A stretch of 64,000 nt of DNA. Origin: Goekera deserti. GTDB lineage: Bacteria; Actinomycetota; Actinomycetes; Mycobacteriales; Geodermatophilaceae. Both the position numbers and the translations under genes were made by a program. The notes below the pieces were generated by a model. That model ran no database searches. It was not told the origin of the DNA and worked only from the letters and a program-made list of their open reading frames with translations. Where the stretch lies: contig NZ_JAAGWK010000024.1 in the NCBI RefSeq assembly GCF_010685995.1, positions 62,001-126,000 on the forward strand. The letters are read 5' to 3'. Below, piece after piece: positions 50,959-59,487 of the stretch. Position 1 is the first letter of the stretch, and each line of letters begins with the position of its first letter.

Positions 50959-52272
50959 TCACCTGGGCCGGGCCGGCGCGGACGGCGTCCCGGCGCCCCC
51001 GGCGTCCCGTGTCGACCCCCTGCGCAGGCTGGTCACCTGGACCACCAGCGCCCCGAGCTGAGCGAGCAGCAGGGCGAGTGCGCCGCCGGCCGCCCCCCAG
51101 GACGGGGCGAGGACGGCGACACCGGCGACGGTGAGCAGACCGCTCGTCGCCGTGCTGGCGAGGATCGTCCTCGACATGCCCAGGGGCGCCAGCACGTCGA
51201 AGGTGACGGCGGAGACCACTGCCCAGCTCGCCAGTGCCGCACCGAACAGGAGGCTCACCCGGGGGTCGACGGCGACGGCCCCGGCGAACAGCCAGCGGTC
51301 CACCACCGGCAGCCCCAGACCGATCGCGGTCCCGGCCAGGAGTCCCGCCGTGCCCGTGCTCGTCACGGCCAGCCGCATGCGCCTGCCGCGAGCGAGGTCG
51401 GCAGTCTCCGACACCCACCCCTGGAACGCGTGGTAGACCGGCTGCACCCCCGCCTGTGCCAGCCGTTGCACCCGGTCCCCGGCTGCGAACGCGGCGAGGG
51501 AACCGGGCGCCACGGCGGCGAGGATGCTCATCGGCGCGGAGTTCACCACGGCGACGACCACGTCGGTCGCCGCGGAGGTCCGCTGGGTGCGCAACGACCC
51601 CCAGGCCTGCGACCACGTGCGCCGGGACAACGACGGCTCGCTGAGCCGGCGGGTCAGCGTCGCGGTGATCACGAGTTGACCGCACAGCAGGACGGCGGGG
51701 TACCAGAAGGGGTCCCGGGTCACCAGGACGGCGACCACCGAGACGAGCTGGACGGCCAGCCGAGGGATCGTCTCGTACCGCGCCTCGCGTCCCGGACGAC
51801 CGGTGCCGACGAAGAACCAGTGGGCGGACAGGCCCACCGTGCCCAGCGCCACCGCCGTCAGGGCCGCCAGCACCGCGTACCCGTCCGGCGCCAGGAGCGC
51901 GGCGGCGACAGCCCCGACCGGGAAGACGACCGCCCCCACCAGCAACCGGGCCAGCGTGCTCACCCACAGCAGCTGCGCCCGACCCGGCCCGTCGAGCCCG
52001 ACGACGAGCGTCGGACCGACGAACCCCCAGCCGTACTGGAGCACGGTGGCCACGCCGGTGCCGATGGCCTGCCCCAGCGCGACCGCCGCCCAGCCGGGTG
52101 CCCCGCCGACGGAGCTGATGACCGGGATGACCGCCACCGAGCCCAGCAGGGAGATCAGCGGCAGGCCGACGAACGACGTGACCCGGGCCCACGGCATCCT
52201 CGGGCGAGCGGCACCGGCCTCGTCGTCGAGCACGCCGGCGGGGCCCTGCCCTGCCTCAGAAGGAGCAGCCAT
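50959..52272 (-). CDS. Polysaccharide flippase, Wzx-like
   Basis: A 437-residue polytopic membrane protein with about 12-14 helices. An N-terminal hydrophilic lead of about 28 residues precedes VTSFVGLPLISLLGSVAVIP. GWAAVALGQAIGTGVATVLQ follows near residue 60, and AAFAAGDRVQRLAQAGVQPV near 258 fits the Wzx/MATE-type repeat. It would move the lipid-linked repeat unit across the membrane for the Wzy at 46322. Its start overlaps the stop of the GT4 gene (52256) by 17 bp. Confidence 0.83.
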   Translation of the reverse strand: MAAPSEAGQGPAGVLDDEAGAARPRMPWARVTSFVGLPLISLLGSVAVIPVISSVGGAPGWAAVALGQAIGTGVATVLQYGWGFVGPTLVVGLDGPGRAQLLWVSTLARLLVGAVVFPVGAVAAALLAPDGYAVLAALTAVALGTVGLSAHWFFVGTGRPGREARYETIPRLAVQLVSVVAVLVTRDPFWYPAVLLCGQLVITATLTRRLSEPSLSRRTWSQAWGSLRTQRTSAATDVVVAVVNSAPMSILAAVAPGSLAAFAAGDRVQRLAQAGVQPVYHAFQGWVSETADLARGRRMRLAVTSTGTAGLLAGTAIGLGLPVVDRWLFAGAVAVDPRVSLLFGAALASWAVVSAVTFDVLAPLGMSRTILASTATSGLLTVAGVAVLAPSWGAAGGALALLLAQLGALVVQVTSLRRGSTRDAGGAGTPSAPARPR

Positions 52273-53371
52273 GGTCCGCCGCCAGCGCGGCCCAGTCGTC
52301 GGCCGTGACGTCGATCGAGTACCGGCGGACGTGGTCCTGCATCTCGGCCAGCCCGGGCCTCCCGGCCAGGTCCGCGGCGCGGCGCGCGAGGACCTGCGAC
52401 AGTGCCTGCGCGTCCCCGACCGGGAAGAGGCTGAGGACCTCCGGCCGGTCCCCCAGCAACCGCACCATCTCCGTGGGACCCGATGTCGCCGAGGCGACGA
52501 CCGGCACGCCGCACCCGATCGCTTCGAGGACCACCAGCCCGAGCGCCTCGGAGTGCGAGCCGTGCACCAGCAGGTCGGCGTCCTTCACCAGCTCGTACGG
52601 GCGCGGGTGCCCCCCGTGCACGCGCACGAGGACCGGGCCGTCCGACGGCAGGGCCTCCAGCCAGCCGCGCAACGGCCCCTCGCCCACGACGTGCCACTCG
52701 ACCTCCAGGCCGGAGGAGAGCAGCCCCTGGTAGACCACGTCCAGCCCCTTGAGCGGCACCAGCGCACCCACCGAGACCACCGACAGCGGTCGCTGCCGGG
52801 CGACCGGGGTGGCCGGGGACTCCACTGCGGCCCGGAGCGCCGGCAGGTCGACGGCGGGGCTGATCACGCGGGGTCGCCGCTCCAGCCCGTACACCTGGAC
52901 CATGGCGTCGGCGACGCCCTCGGTGTTGGCCACCACGACGTCCCGACGTCGGAAGACCTGACGCACCAGGGCCTGCTTGGCCCGTCCCAGGCGGATGAAC
53001 CGGGCGTGCTCACGAGGGTCCAGGTCCTCGTAGTAGACGAACGTGAAGCCGTCGTCACGAGGGCGGTCGGCCAGCGCCCCGGCCAGGATGCTGGCCCACA
53101 GGTGCAGCCCGACCAGCGACCTCTCCCCGTCCCGGAACCGCTCGTCCAGCAGCCGGCGGAGCCTGCGGGCCACCAGCGGGGTGCGCAGGTGGTCGTCCAG
53201 GCCCAGGCTCTCGACGGCGACGCCCGGGTCGAGACCGTCGAGCAGGCCACCGACCCGCTCGTGCAGCACGACGGCTGCCCGGCCGTACCGGCGGTGCACC
53301 GCGTTGGACAGCAGCACCGTCTGCCGCTCCGCCCCGCCGTAGCGGAGGTGCGGCTGCACGCTGATCAGCAC
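52256..53371 (-). CDS. GT4 family glycosyltransferase
   Basis: A 371-residue GT-B transferase: VLISVQPHLRYGGAERQTVL opens the acceptor half. The donor half contains LSVVSVGALVPLKGLDVVYQ near residue 195, VEWHVVGEGPLRGWLEAL and the E-x7-E motif region SHSEALGLVVLEAIGCGVPV near 288 with both Glu residues present. A retaining transferase acting on the region B repeat unit is expected. GTG 53369-53371 overlaps the stop of the WecG-like gene by 7 bp and has a GGGGGA upstream; a longer in-frame ORF to 53653 is out of keeping with the family N-terminus. Confidence 0.88.
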   Translation of the reverse strand: MLISVQPHLRYGGAERQTVLLSNAVHRRYGRAAVVLHERVGGLLDGLDPGVAVESLGLDDHLRTPLVARRLRRLLDERFRDGERSLVGLHLWASILAGALADRPRDDGFTFVYYEDLDPREHARFIRLGRAKQALVRQVFRRRDVVVANTEGVADAMVQVYGLERRPRVISPAVDLPALRAAVESPATPVARQRPLSVVSVGALVPLKGLDVVYQGLLSSGLEVEWHVVGEGPLRGWLEALPSDGPVLVRVHGGHPRPYELVKDADLLVHGSHSEALGLVVLEAIGCGVPVVASATSGPTEMVRLLGDRPEVLSLFPVGDAQALSQVLARRAADLAGRPGLAEMQDHVRRYSIDVTADDWAALAADHGCSF

Positions 53372-54348
53372 GGCGTCCCCCGGGTGCCCGGTGCGCCGTC
53401 CCCGGCTCCGGGCCGTGGTCCGCCCCGACCCTGGCCGGCGGCCGGCGCCTGGCCCGGTCCGACGACGTACGCGGTCAGCTGGCGACGGAGCAGCACGGCT
53501 CGCCAGGCCTCCGTGGAGTACCGGCGCCACAGCCGCCGGGGCTCCCGGTACAGCCGCACCAGCCAGTTGAGCCTGAGCGGGTAGGCCCACGGCGGGTAGT
53601 AGTGGTCCTGCGAGAACTGGTCGATCCACCCACCGCACGTCACGACCAGGCAACCGGGTGCTCGCAGGGCGAGTGCGTAGGCGTCCTGGCGCGGCGCGCC
53701 CAGACCGACGATCACCAGGTGGGCCTCGAGCTCGCCGAGACGTCGGCGCAGGTCCCCCGGCGCCGGCAGACCGTCGTAGCCGTCGACGGCCAGGACGACG
53801 TCGTGACCGAAGTCCTCCCGGATCCGGGAGCTGGTCGCGGCGAGCGCGGCAGCCGACGACCCGACCAGTGCCACCCGGAGGTCCCGGAGGTCCCCCAGGA
53901 GCACCGGCAGGACGAGGTCAGCAGTCGTGCGCGGCCGGCCGGCCCGCACGAGGCGCGACAGCAGGGTGCCGTCGATCCCCACGTGGTCGAACTGGGCCAG
54001 GGGCACGCCGGCGCGCATGCTCTCCAGTGCGCTGTGGTGGTTCAACCACGTCACGACCGCCCCACCGCGGCGCAGCAGGACGGAGGTCAGCACCTCCGCG
54101 AGCCCCCCGGCGCCCGGGGAGCCGGTCGGCGACACGTGGTCCGGCACGCGCAGGGACGGAGCTGCCCGGTGACTCGGCCGGCCGGTCGGTCGTTCGGCCG
54201 CGCCCCGACGTGGCGGGCCCTGGACAGGATGTGCACCGCCTGCCGTGGGAGGACGCTGTCCCACGCGGCGCGTGCCGGTCAGGTCGGCGGTCCTCTCGCG
54301 GTACAGCGACGGTTCCCCCCGGGTCCAGCGGACCCGACCCTCAGCCAC
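53365..54348 (-). CDS. WecG/TagA/CpsF family glycosyltransferase
   Basis: GT26 transferase, 327 residues as drawn. Family blocks: VVTWLNHHSALESMRAGVPL near residue 98, VGIDGTLLSRLVRAG near 123 (conserved Asp), LVIVGLGAPRQDAYALAL near 217, and LVVTCGGWIDQFSQDHYYPP. PLRLNWLVRLYREPRRLWRR near 266 is the membrane-contact end. The family core starts only near residue 80. The GTG at 54346-54348 overlaps the upstream stop by 8 bp, but the first 67 residues are low-complexity with poorer third-position GC. The GTG at 54147, giving about 260 residues, is a serious alternative start. Second gene of region B, probably adding the second sugar of the repeat unit. Confidence 0.85.
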   Translation of the reverse strand: MAEGRVRWTRGEPSLYRERTADLTGTRRVGQRPPTAGGAHPVQGPPRRGAAERPTGRPSHRAAPSLRVPDHVSPTGSPGAGGLAEVLTSVLLRRGGAVVTWLNHHSALESMRAGVPLAQFDHVGIDGTLLSRLVRAGRPRTTADLVLPVLLGDLRDLRVALVGSSAAALAATSSRIREDFGHDVVLAVDGYDGLPAPGDLRRRLGELEAHLVIVGLGAPRQDAYALALRAPGCLVVTCGGWIDQFSQDHYYPPWAYPLRLNWLVRLYREPRRLWRRYSTEAWRAVLLRRQLTAYVVGPGQAPAAGQGRGGPRPGAGDGAPGTRGTPC

Positions 54349-56308
54349 GTGGGGAGGAGGCGGAGAACGTCTGCAGTTCCGACAGACCCACGTTGGTCGT
54401 CGCCAACCCGACCGAGGTCACGGTGACCCGGACAGAGGACGTCGTGCGGGCCGGGAAGGTCACCGTGGTGGCCTTCCCCCCGTTGTCCAGCGCGGGCACC
54501 GTCACACTCGACCCGTCGGAGAAGGTCAACCGCGCACCCGTGATCCGGTCGAACGGGTTCGGGCGGTCGTACAGGACGATCCGGTCGGTGCGGACCGGCG
54601 CCGGCCAGGACAGCTGCAGCCACGCCCCGGTGCGTTGGCCGGCGGTCGCCCACTCCGCGGTCGGCGTGCCGGGTGCACCGGCGATGACCCCGTCGACCGC
54701 CCTCACCGCCGTCTGGCCGGTCCGGGTGTTCTGCGAGGAGGCGGTCACGGTCGCCGAACCGGCCAGGTTGACCGGCGGGGCCGGGGTCGGAGTGGGAGTC
54801 GGGGTGGGAGTCGGCGTAGGGGTCGGGGTCGGCGTCGGGGCTGCCGACACACCGAAGGCCCGCAGCTCCGCCAGACCGGTGTTGGCCGTGGTGGCGCTGA
54901 CCGACGCGACCGTGATCCGCAGGGACGTCGTGGTGCGCACCGGGAAGGTGACCGGCACGGCAGCCCCGGCGTCGTCCAGCGCGGGCACCGGGACGGTCGA
55001 CCCGTCCGAGAAGCTCAGGGTCGCACCGGTGACCTGGTCGTACTGGTTGGGGCGGTCGTACAGGACCACCCCGTTCAGCTGGACGGGGGCGGCCCAGGTC
55101 AGCTGCAACCAGGCGCCCGCACGCTCGCCTGCGCTCGCCCACTCCGCCGTGACGTCCCCGGGGAACCCGTCGACCCGCCCGTCGACCGCCTTCGCCGCCG
55201 TCTGGCCGTCCGCGGGGTTGTCCGACGACGCCGACACGGTCGCCGACGACGTCAGGTCGGAGCCGGTGGGGGTGGGCGGCGGGACGACCGCGGCGTTGGT
55301 GTGACTGCGGACGAGCCAGTCGCCGGAGCTGCCGTAGGCGCACTCCTCGCGGCTCAGGCAGGAACCCGGGTCGTACGGCGCGTAGGCGAAGAAGGCGGCG
55401 TACTTGGCGTCGAGGTCCGGTCCGGAGACGTTCGGCGGACGGGTGGTCGACAGGTAGCCGAGGTACCCCGAGAAGGGCACCGACGGCGCCGCCGCGGCCC
55501 GCGCGTCGGCGGCCAGCCGGCCGATCGCGTGGTGGTCGCTGTGGTCGCCGTCCCCGTAGGCGCCCTTGTCGTCCAGGGTCCGGACCACGGTCGGCGCCGC
55601 CGCCGACATGATGCCGCCGAGCACGGCGACCACGTCCGGGCGGGTGTAGCTCTGCGCCGGGGTCTCCAGGGTCGACAGCGACGCCGTCCGACCGGCCTCC
55701 AGCTGCTCCAGGCTCCGGTAGTCCGACCGCGGGCTGCCGGAGCCGTCCTGGAACCCGTCCGGCAGACGCAGGAAGTACAGCTGGACGCCGGGCCGTGCGG
55801 TCAGGGAGGCCCGTGCCACGGACTTGCCGGCGACCGACACCCGGCTCGTCGTCCACTGGTCGGCCACGCCCGCCATCCGCGCGTACGCGGCCCTGACCCC
55901 GGACTCGCGCCCGAGGGGGTAGCTGTCGTCCCGGCCGGCGTCCCCCGAGGTCGCGAACACCGAGGTCACGCACCCCCCGGCCGCGATGTCACGGAGGACG
56001 GCCGGGTTGATGAAGAAGAGATCGTCGTCGGGGTGCGCGACGACGTTCACCGAGGTCGTCGCGCACGGGGCGGCCGCGGCCGGTCCGACCAGCCCGACGA
56101 CGAGGGTCACGGCCGCCGTCCCGAGGCCGGCGACCAGGCGACGGGACCGCCGGAGGCGTCCCTGCGTGGGGACGTCGGGCGAGCGGACGGCTCCTCGCGC
56201 CGACGCTGGTCGGGACACCTCCGTCGACGTGGACGACCTCGCCGCCTCGTGGTGCCCGGCGGACCGGCGCTCCCGTCCGGACGCCCACCATGCTGACGTG
56301 CCGCTCAC
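54341..56308 (-). CDS. Secreted PIG-L/LmbE deacetylase with two discoidin-like modules
   Basis: A 655-residue exported protein. A basic N-terminal region is followed by a signal/anchor helix at about 48-72 (RRLVAGLGTAAVTLVVGLVG). The PIG-L N-deacetylase domain covers about 75-330: VVAHPDDDLFF near 87 (zinc-binding His-Pro-Asp-Asp), ATSGDAGRDDSYPLGRE near 112 and DHSDHHAIGRLAAD near 251 with further metal ligands. Two F5/8-type C modules follow, about 351-488 and 516-655. They are joined by a linker of about ten Thr-Pro repeats. PIG-L enzymes remove N-acetyl groups from GlcNAc-like sugars. Its position heading a Wzx/Wzy operon suggests deacetylation of the exported polymer. GTG at 56306-56308 with GGGGGGA upstream. 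Confidence 0.85.
   Translation of the reverse strand: MSGTSAWWASGRERRSAGHHEAARSSTSTEVSRPASARGAVRSPDVPTQGRLRRSRRLVAGLGTAAVTLVVGLVGPAAAAPCATTSVNVVAHPDDDLFFINPAVLRDIAAGGCVTSVFATSGDAGRDDSYPLGRESGVRAAYARMAGVADQWTTSRVSVAGKSVARASLTARPGVQLYFLRLPDGFQDGSGSPRSDYRSLEQLEAGRTASLSTLETPAQSYTRPDVVAVLGGIMSAAAPTVVRTLDDKGAYGDGDHSDHHAIGRLAADARAAAAPSVPFSGYLGYLSTTRPPNVSGPDLDAKYAAFFAYAPYDPGSCLSREECAYGSSGDWLVRSHTNAAVVPPPTPTGSDLTSSATVSASSDNPADGQTAAKAVDGRVDGFPGDVTAEWASAGERAGAWLQLTWAAPVQLNGVVLYDRPNQYDQVTGATLSFSDGSTVPVPALDDAGAAVPVTFPVRTTTSLRITVASVSATTANTGLAELRAFGVSAAPTPTPTPTPTPTPTPTPTPAPPVNLAGSATVTASSQNTRTGQTAVRAVDGVIAGAPGTPTAEWATAGQRTGAWLQLSWPAPVRTDRIVLYDRPNPFDRITGARLTFSDGSSVTVPALDNGGKATTVTFPARTTSSVRVTVTSVGLATTNVGLSELQTFSASSPRG
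54778..54842. repeat. Short tandem repeat encoding the Thr-Pro linker
   Basis: Imperfect 6 bp units (plus strand GGGGTC/GGAGTG-like) encode about ten Thr-Pro pairs between the two discoidin modules of the deacetylase. Such a low-complexity tract can change length by slippage without a frameshift, because units are multiples of three. Confidence 0.75.
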
Positions 56309-56734
56309 AGACCGTTCCCCCCGTCGACCCTGCACCGTTGCGGCCGGCCCGACCCTGGTCGCGGACCGAGGGCTCCCGGTCAGCCGCGCAGGGAGTTTCA
56401 CGATCAACCGATCGGGCGTCAACCCATCGGGTGACGACCACGGCGGAACATCGCGCCGAGCCCTGCCCACGCGATCATCACTGGCGTGGCGATGACACTC
56501 GGTGAAGATGTGCACGCGCCACCTGGGCGAATGCACCGTGACCCGTCGACTGCACCGAGTGACGGTTACTGTGTGTCATCACTTCTGGTCAACGGTTCGG
56601 CGCATCGACCGGCCGCGAGCGCCTGCGGCGCCAGACACCGGGTCGTGGTCGTGCTCGATCCAGACCCAGCTCGGGCAGGCGAGCCGCCGACCGCCAGGAC
56701 GACGTCATGGCCGTGGGGTCGACGGCGGAGCCCC
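56309..56734. other. Intergenic region upstream of operon B
   Basis: About 425 bp without a supportable gene. It has visibly lower GC and less codon periodicity than its surroundings, and holds the putative promoter at 56394-56422. Small plus-strand ORFs here run into the tandem repeat and have no ribosome binding site. Confidence 0.6.
56394..56422 (-). promoter_or_regulatory. Putative sigma-A-like promoter of glycan operon B
   Basis: On the minus strand TTGACG (56417-56422) is followed, after 17 bases, by GAAACT (56394-56399). This would start transcription about 80 bases before the GTG at 56308. The -35 is good and the -10 is weak. No other candidate of equal quality was seen in the gap. 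Confidence 0.35.
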
Positions 56735-56890
56735 GGTGACGGGGCTCCCAGGTGACGGGGCTCCCGGTGACGGGGCTCCCGGTGACGGGGCTCCCGGTGA
56801 CGGGGCTCCCAGGTGACGGGGCTCCCAGGTGACGGGGCTCCCGGGTGACGGGGCTCCCGGGTGACGGGGCTCCCGGGTGACGGGGCTCCC
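56735..56890. repeat. Ten-unit tandem repeat, 15/16 bp
   Basis: Ten consecutive units of GGTGACGGGGCTCCC; six carry one extra base (A or G) at the end, so unit length alternates between 15 and 16. The copies are otherwise identical. The array lies 38 bp past the prs stop and is not in a credible gene on either strand. The mixed unit length excludes a protein-repeat explanation. Confidence 0.95.
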
Positions 56891-56928
56891 GGCCGGCGGG
56901 TACAGCTGGGGGTGCGGGACCTGCAGGC

Positions 56929-57909
56929 TCAGCCGTTGCCGTCGAACAGGCTGGTGACCGACCCGTCCTCGAAGACCTCGCGGATGGCGCGGGCCAGCAG
57001 CGGGGCGATGGAGAGCACCGTCAGCTTGTCGAAGTCCTGCTCGGGGGTGATCGGCAGCGTGTTGGTCACGATGACCTCGCTGACCTGGCTGTTCTTCAGC
57101 CGGTCGGTGGCCGGGCCGGAGAGCACGCCGTGGGTGGCGGTGACGATGACCTCGGCCGCACCGGAGGCGAACAGCGTCTCGGCGGCCTTGGCGATGGTGC
57201 CGCCGGTGTCGATCATGTCGTCGACCAGGATGCAGACCCGGCCGGACACCTCGCCGACGACGCGGTTGGCCTTGACCTCGTTGGGCTTGGACGGGTCGCG
57301 GGTCTTGTGGATGAACGCCAGCGGCACCCCGCCCAGCTTGTCGGTCCACCGCTCGGCCACGCGCACCCGGCCGGAGTCGGGAGAGACGACGGTGATGTCC
57401 CGGTCGCCCCACTTGGCCTTCACCTGCTCGACGAGGAGGTCCAGGGCGAAGAGGTGGTCGACGGGGCCGTCGAAGAAGCCCTGGATCTGCGCGGTGTGCA
57501 GGTCGACGGTCATCAGCCGGTCGGCGCCGGCGGTCTTGAACATGTCGGCGACCAGGCGGGCGGAGATGGGCTCGCGGCCGCGGTGCTTCTTGTCCTGCCG
57601 GGCGTAGGGGAAGAACGGGGCCACGACGGTGATCCGCTTGGCCGAGGCGCGCTTGAGCGCGTCGACCATGATCAGCTGCTCCATGAGCCAGGTGTTGATC
57701 GGCGCGGTGTGGCTCTGCACCACGAAGGCGTCGCAGCCGCGCACCGACTCCTCGAACCGGACGAAGAGCTCGCCGTTGGCGAACTCGTAGCTCGAGGTGG
57801 GCACCGGCTCGACGCCGAGGTGGCCGCCGATCTCGCTGGCCAGTTCGGGGTAGGCCCGGCCGGAGAAGAGCATCAGGCTCTTGCTGGGCGTCTGCCGGAT
57901 CGCGCTCAT
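56929..57909 (-). CDS. prs: Ribose-phosphate pyrophosphokinase
   Basis: Makes PRPP from ribose 5-phosphate and ATP for nucleotide, His and Trp synthesis. The 326-residue class I enzyme has LMLFSGRAYPELASEIGGHL at the N-terminus, YEFANGELFVRFEESVRG near 41, FFPYARQDKKHRGREPISAR near 99, DLHTAQIQGFFDGPVDHL near 135 and the PRPP-binding loop VCILVDDMIDTGGTIAKAAE near 220. ATG at 57907-57909 overlaps the glmU stop (ATGA), giving the common glmU-prs operon. Downstream the transcript runs into the tandem repeat rather than into rplY. Confidence 0.97.
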   Translation of the reverse strand: MSAIRQTPSKSLMLFSGRAYPELASEIGGHLGVEPVPTSSYEFANGELFVRFEESVRGCDAFVVQSHTAPINTWLMEQLIMVDALKRASAKRITVVAPFFPYARQDKKHRGREPISARLVADMFKTAGADRLMTVDLHTAQIQGFFDGPVDHLFALDLLVEQVKAKWGDRDITVVSPDSGRVRVAERWTDKLGGVPLAFIHKTRDPSKPNEVKANRVVGEVSGRVCILVDDMIDTGGTIAKAAETLFASGAAEVIVTATHGVLSGPATDRLKNSQVSEVIVTNTLPITPEQDFDKLTVLSIAPLLARAIREVFEDGSVTSLFDGNG

Positions 57910-59462
57910 CGGGTGGTCGTCCCCTGCTCGTCGTCGTCCCGCTCGGCGGGGGTGGTGGCGTTCCCGGGCGCTGCCGCGGCCGGCGTCGCCGACCTGCTCT
58001 CGGCCGCCTCGGCCGCGTGTGCAGCCGGGGTGCCCGGACGTCGTCGTCCCACCCAGCCTGCCACATTCCGCTGCCGCGCCCGACCGACGGCCATGGCCCC
58101 CGGGGGGACGTCGTGGGTGATCACCGAGCCCGCCGCGGTGTACGCGCCGTCCCCGACGGTGACCGGCGCCACGAACATGTTGTCCGCCCCGGTGCGGGCG
58201 TGGCTGCCGATCGAGGTGCGGTGCTTGGCCACGCCGTCGTAGTTGACGAACACCGAGGCGGCCCCGATGTTGGTGCCCTCGCCGATCGTCGCGTCCCCGA
58301 CGTAGGTCAGGTGCGGGACCTTGGCCCCGGCTCCGACCTCGGCGTTCTTGGTCTCCACGAAGGTGCCGACCTTCGCCCCGGCGCCCAGGTCGGTGCCCGG
58401 GCGCAGGTAGGCGAACGGGCCCACGGAGACGTCGGCGCCGACCACCGCGCGCTCGCAGTGCGCCCGCACGACCCGGGCCCGCTCCCCCACCACGGTGTCG
58501 GTGAGCGTGCTGTCCGGGCCGACCACCGCCCCGCCGGCCACGGTGGTGCTGCCGTGCAGCTGCACGCCGGGGTGCAGCGTGGCACCGGCCGCCACCCGGA
58601 CGGTGACGTCGACCCAGGTGGTCTGCGGGTCGACGACGGTGACGCCGTCGCGCATGAGCCGGTCCAGCACCCGGTCGTTGAGGGTGCGCCGGCGCTCGGC
58701 GAGCTCGCGCTGGTCGTTGCAGCCGAGGGTGTCGGCGGGGTCCTCCGCGCGGTGTCCGCCCACCGGCCGGCCGTCGGCGACCAGCAGGCCCAGCACGTCG
58801 GTGAGGTACTGCTCGCCCTGGTCGTTGGCCGCGCCCACCCGGCCGAGCGCCTCGCGCACGGCGTCGGCGTCGCCCAGGTAGACCCCGGCGTTCACCTCGC
58901 GCAGCGCCCGCTGGGCGGCGTCGGCGTCGCGCTCCTCCACGATCGCCCGCACGGCGCCGGCGCCGTCCCGGACGATCCGGCCGAGGCCCGTGGGGTCCTG
59001 CACCTCGGCGGTGAGCACGGTGAGTGCGGCGCCCTCGGCCCGGTGCTGCGCGACCAGGCCGGCGACGGTCTCCGGGCGCAGCAGCGGCGCGTCCCCGTTG
59101 ACGATCAGCACCGGGCCGGTCAGGTCACCGACGGCGTCCAGGGCCACGGCCGCGGCGTGACCGGAGCCGTTCTGCTCCTCCTGCACCGCGGTCAGTGCGT
59201 CGGGTGCGACCTCGGCGAGGTGCTGCTGCACGGCCTCCCGGCCGGCCCCGACGACGACCACGACCCGGGGCGCCCCGAGCGGGGCCACCGCGGCCAGCAC
59301 GTGGCCGAGCATGCTGCGCCCGCCCAGCGTGTGCAGCACCTTGGGCGTGCCGGACCGCATGCGGGTGCCCTGCCCGGCCGCCAGGACGACGACCGCCTGG
59401 ACGGCCGGCTCGGCCACCGTGGCCCCGGCTGCGGGCTGGGCGGGGGGCGGGGGCACGGTCAC
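57906..59462 (-). CDS. glmU: Bifunctional GlcNAc-1-phosphate uridyltransferase/GlcN-1-phosphate acetyltransferase
   Basis: Produces UDP-GlcNAc, the precursor of peptidoglycan and of the amino sugars made in this window. It has 518 residues. The pyrophosphorylase domain contains VVVLAAGQGTRMRSGTPKVL near residue 20, QEEQNGSGHAAAVAL near 95, and VNGDAPLLRPETVAGL. The left-handed beta-helix acetyltransferase domain (about 270-480) contains PFAYLRPGTDLGAGAKVGTF, KVPHLTYVGDATIGEGTNIG and VNYDGVAKHRTSIGSHARTG. The last 40 residues are Ala/Glu-rich. GTG at 59460-59462 is fixed by a GAGGAG four bases upstream. tRNA-Gln lies just upstream on the same strand. Confidence 0.97.
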   Translation of the reverse strand: MTVPPPPAQPAAGATVAEPAVQAVVVLAAGQGTRMRSGTPKVLHTLGGRSMLGHVLAAVAPLGAPRVVVVVGAGREAVQQHLAEVAPDALTAVQEEQNGSGHAAAVALDAVGDLTGPVLIVNGDAPLLRPETVAGLVAQHRAEGAALTVLTAEVQDPTGLGRIVRDGAGAVRAIVEERDADAAQRALREVNAGVYLGDADAVREALGRVGAANDQGEQYLTDVLGLLVADGRPVGGHRAEDPADTLGCNDQRELAERRRTLNDRVLDRLMRDGVTVVDPQTTWVDVTVRVAAGATLHPGVQLHGSTTVAGGAVVGPDSTLTDTVVGERARVVRAHCERAVVGADVSVGPFAYLRPGTDLGAGAKVGTFVETKNAEVGAGAKVPHLTYVGDATIGEGTNIGAASVFVNYDGVAKHRTSIGSHARTGADNMFVAPVTVGDGAYTAAGSVITHDVPPGAMAVGRARQRNVAGWVGRRRPGTPAAHAAEAAESRSATPAAAAPGNATTPAERDDDEQGTTTR

Positions 59463-59466
59463 GGTT

Positions 59467-59472
59467 CTCCTC
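59467..59472 (-). promoter_or_regulatory. Ribosome binding site GAGGAG of glmU
   Basis: GAGGAG followed by AACC and the GTG at 59462 on the minus strand. It excludes the much longer in-frame ORF that continues through the tRNA to 61247. Confidence 0.75.
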
Positions 59473-59487
59473 GGGACGGCGGGCGAC

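Noticed and set aside
54148-54348. The first 67 residues of the WecG-like protein as a separate functional domain
   Set aside because: Low-complexity, weak third-codon GC bias and no family match; more likely an over-long start or a disordered lead.
12044-56308. Recent horizontal transfer judged from composition
   Set aside because: By eye, codon use and GC match the flanking housekeeping genes and no mobile element is present. A computed GC and codon profile would be needed to decide.
56502-56816. Plus-strand ORFs over the tandem repeat
   Set aside because: The 15/16 bp units shift frame from copy to copy, no ribosome binding site is present, and the product has no resemblance to a known protein.
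56735-56890. CRISPR array
   Set aside because: Units are directly adjacent with no spacers, and no cas genes are nearby.
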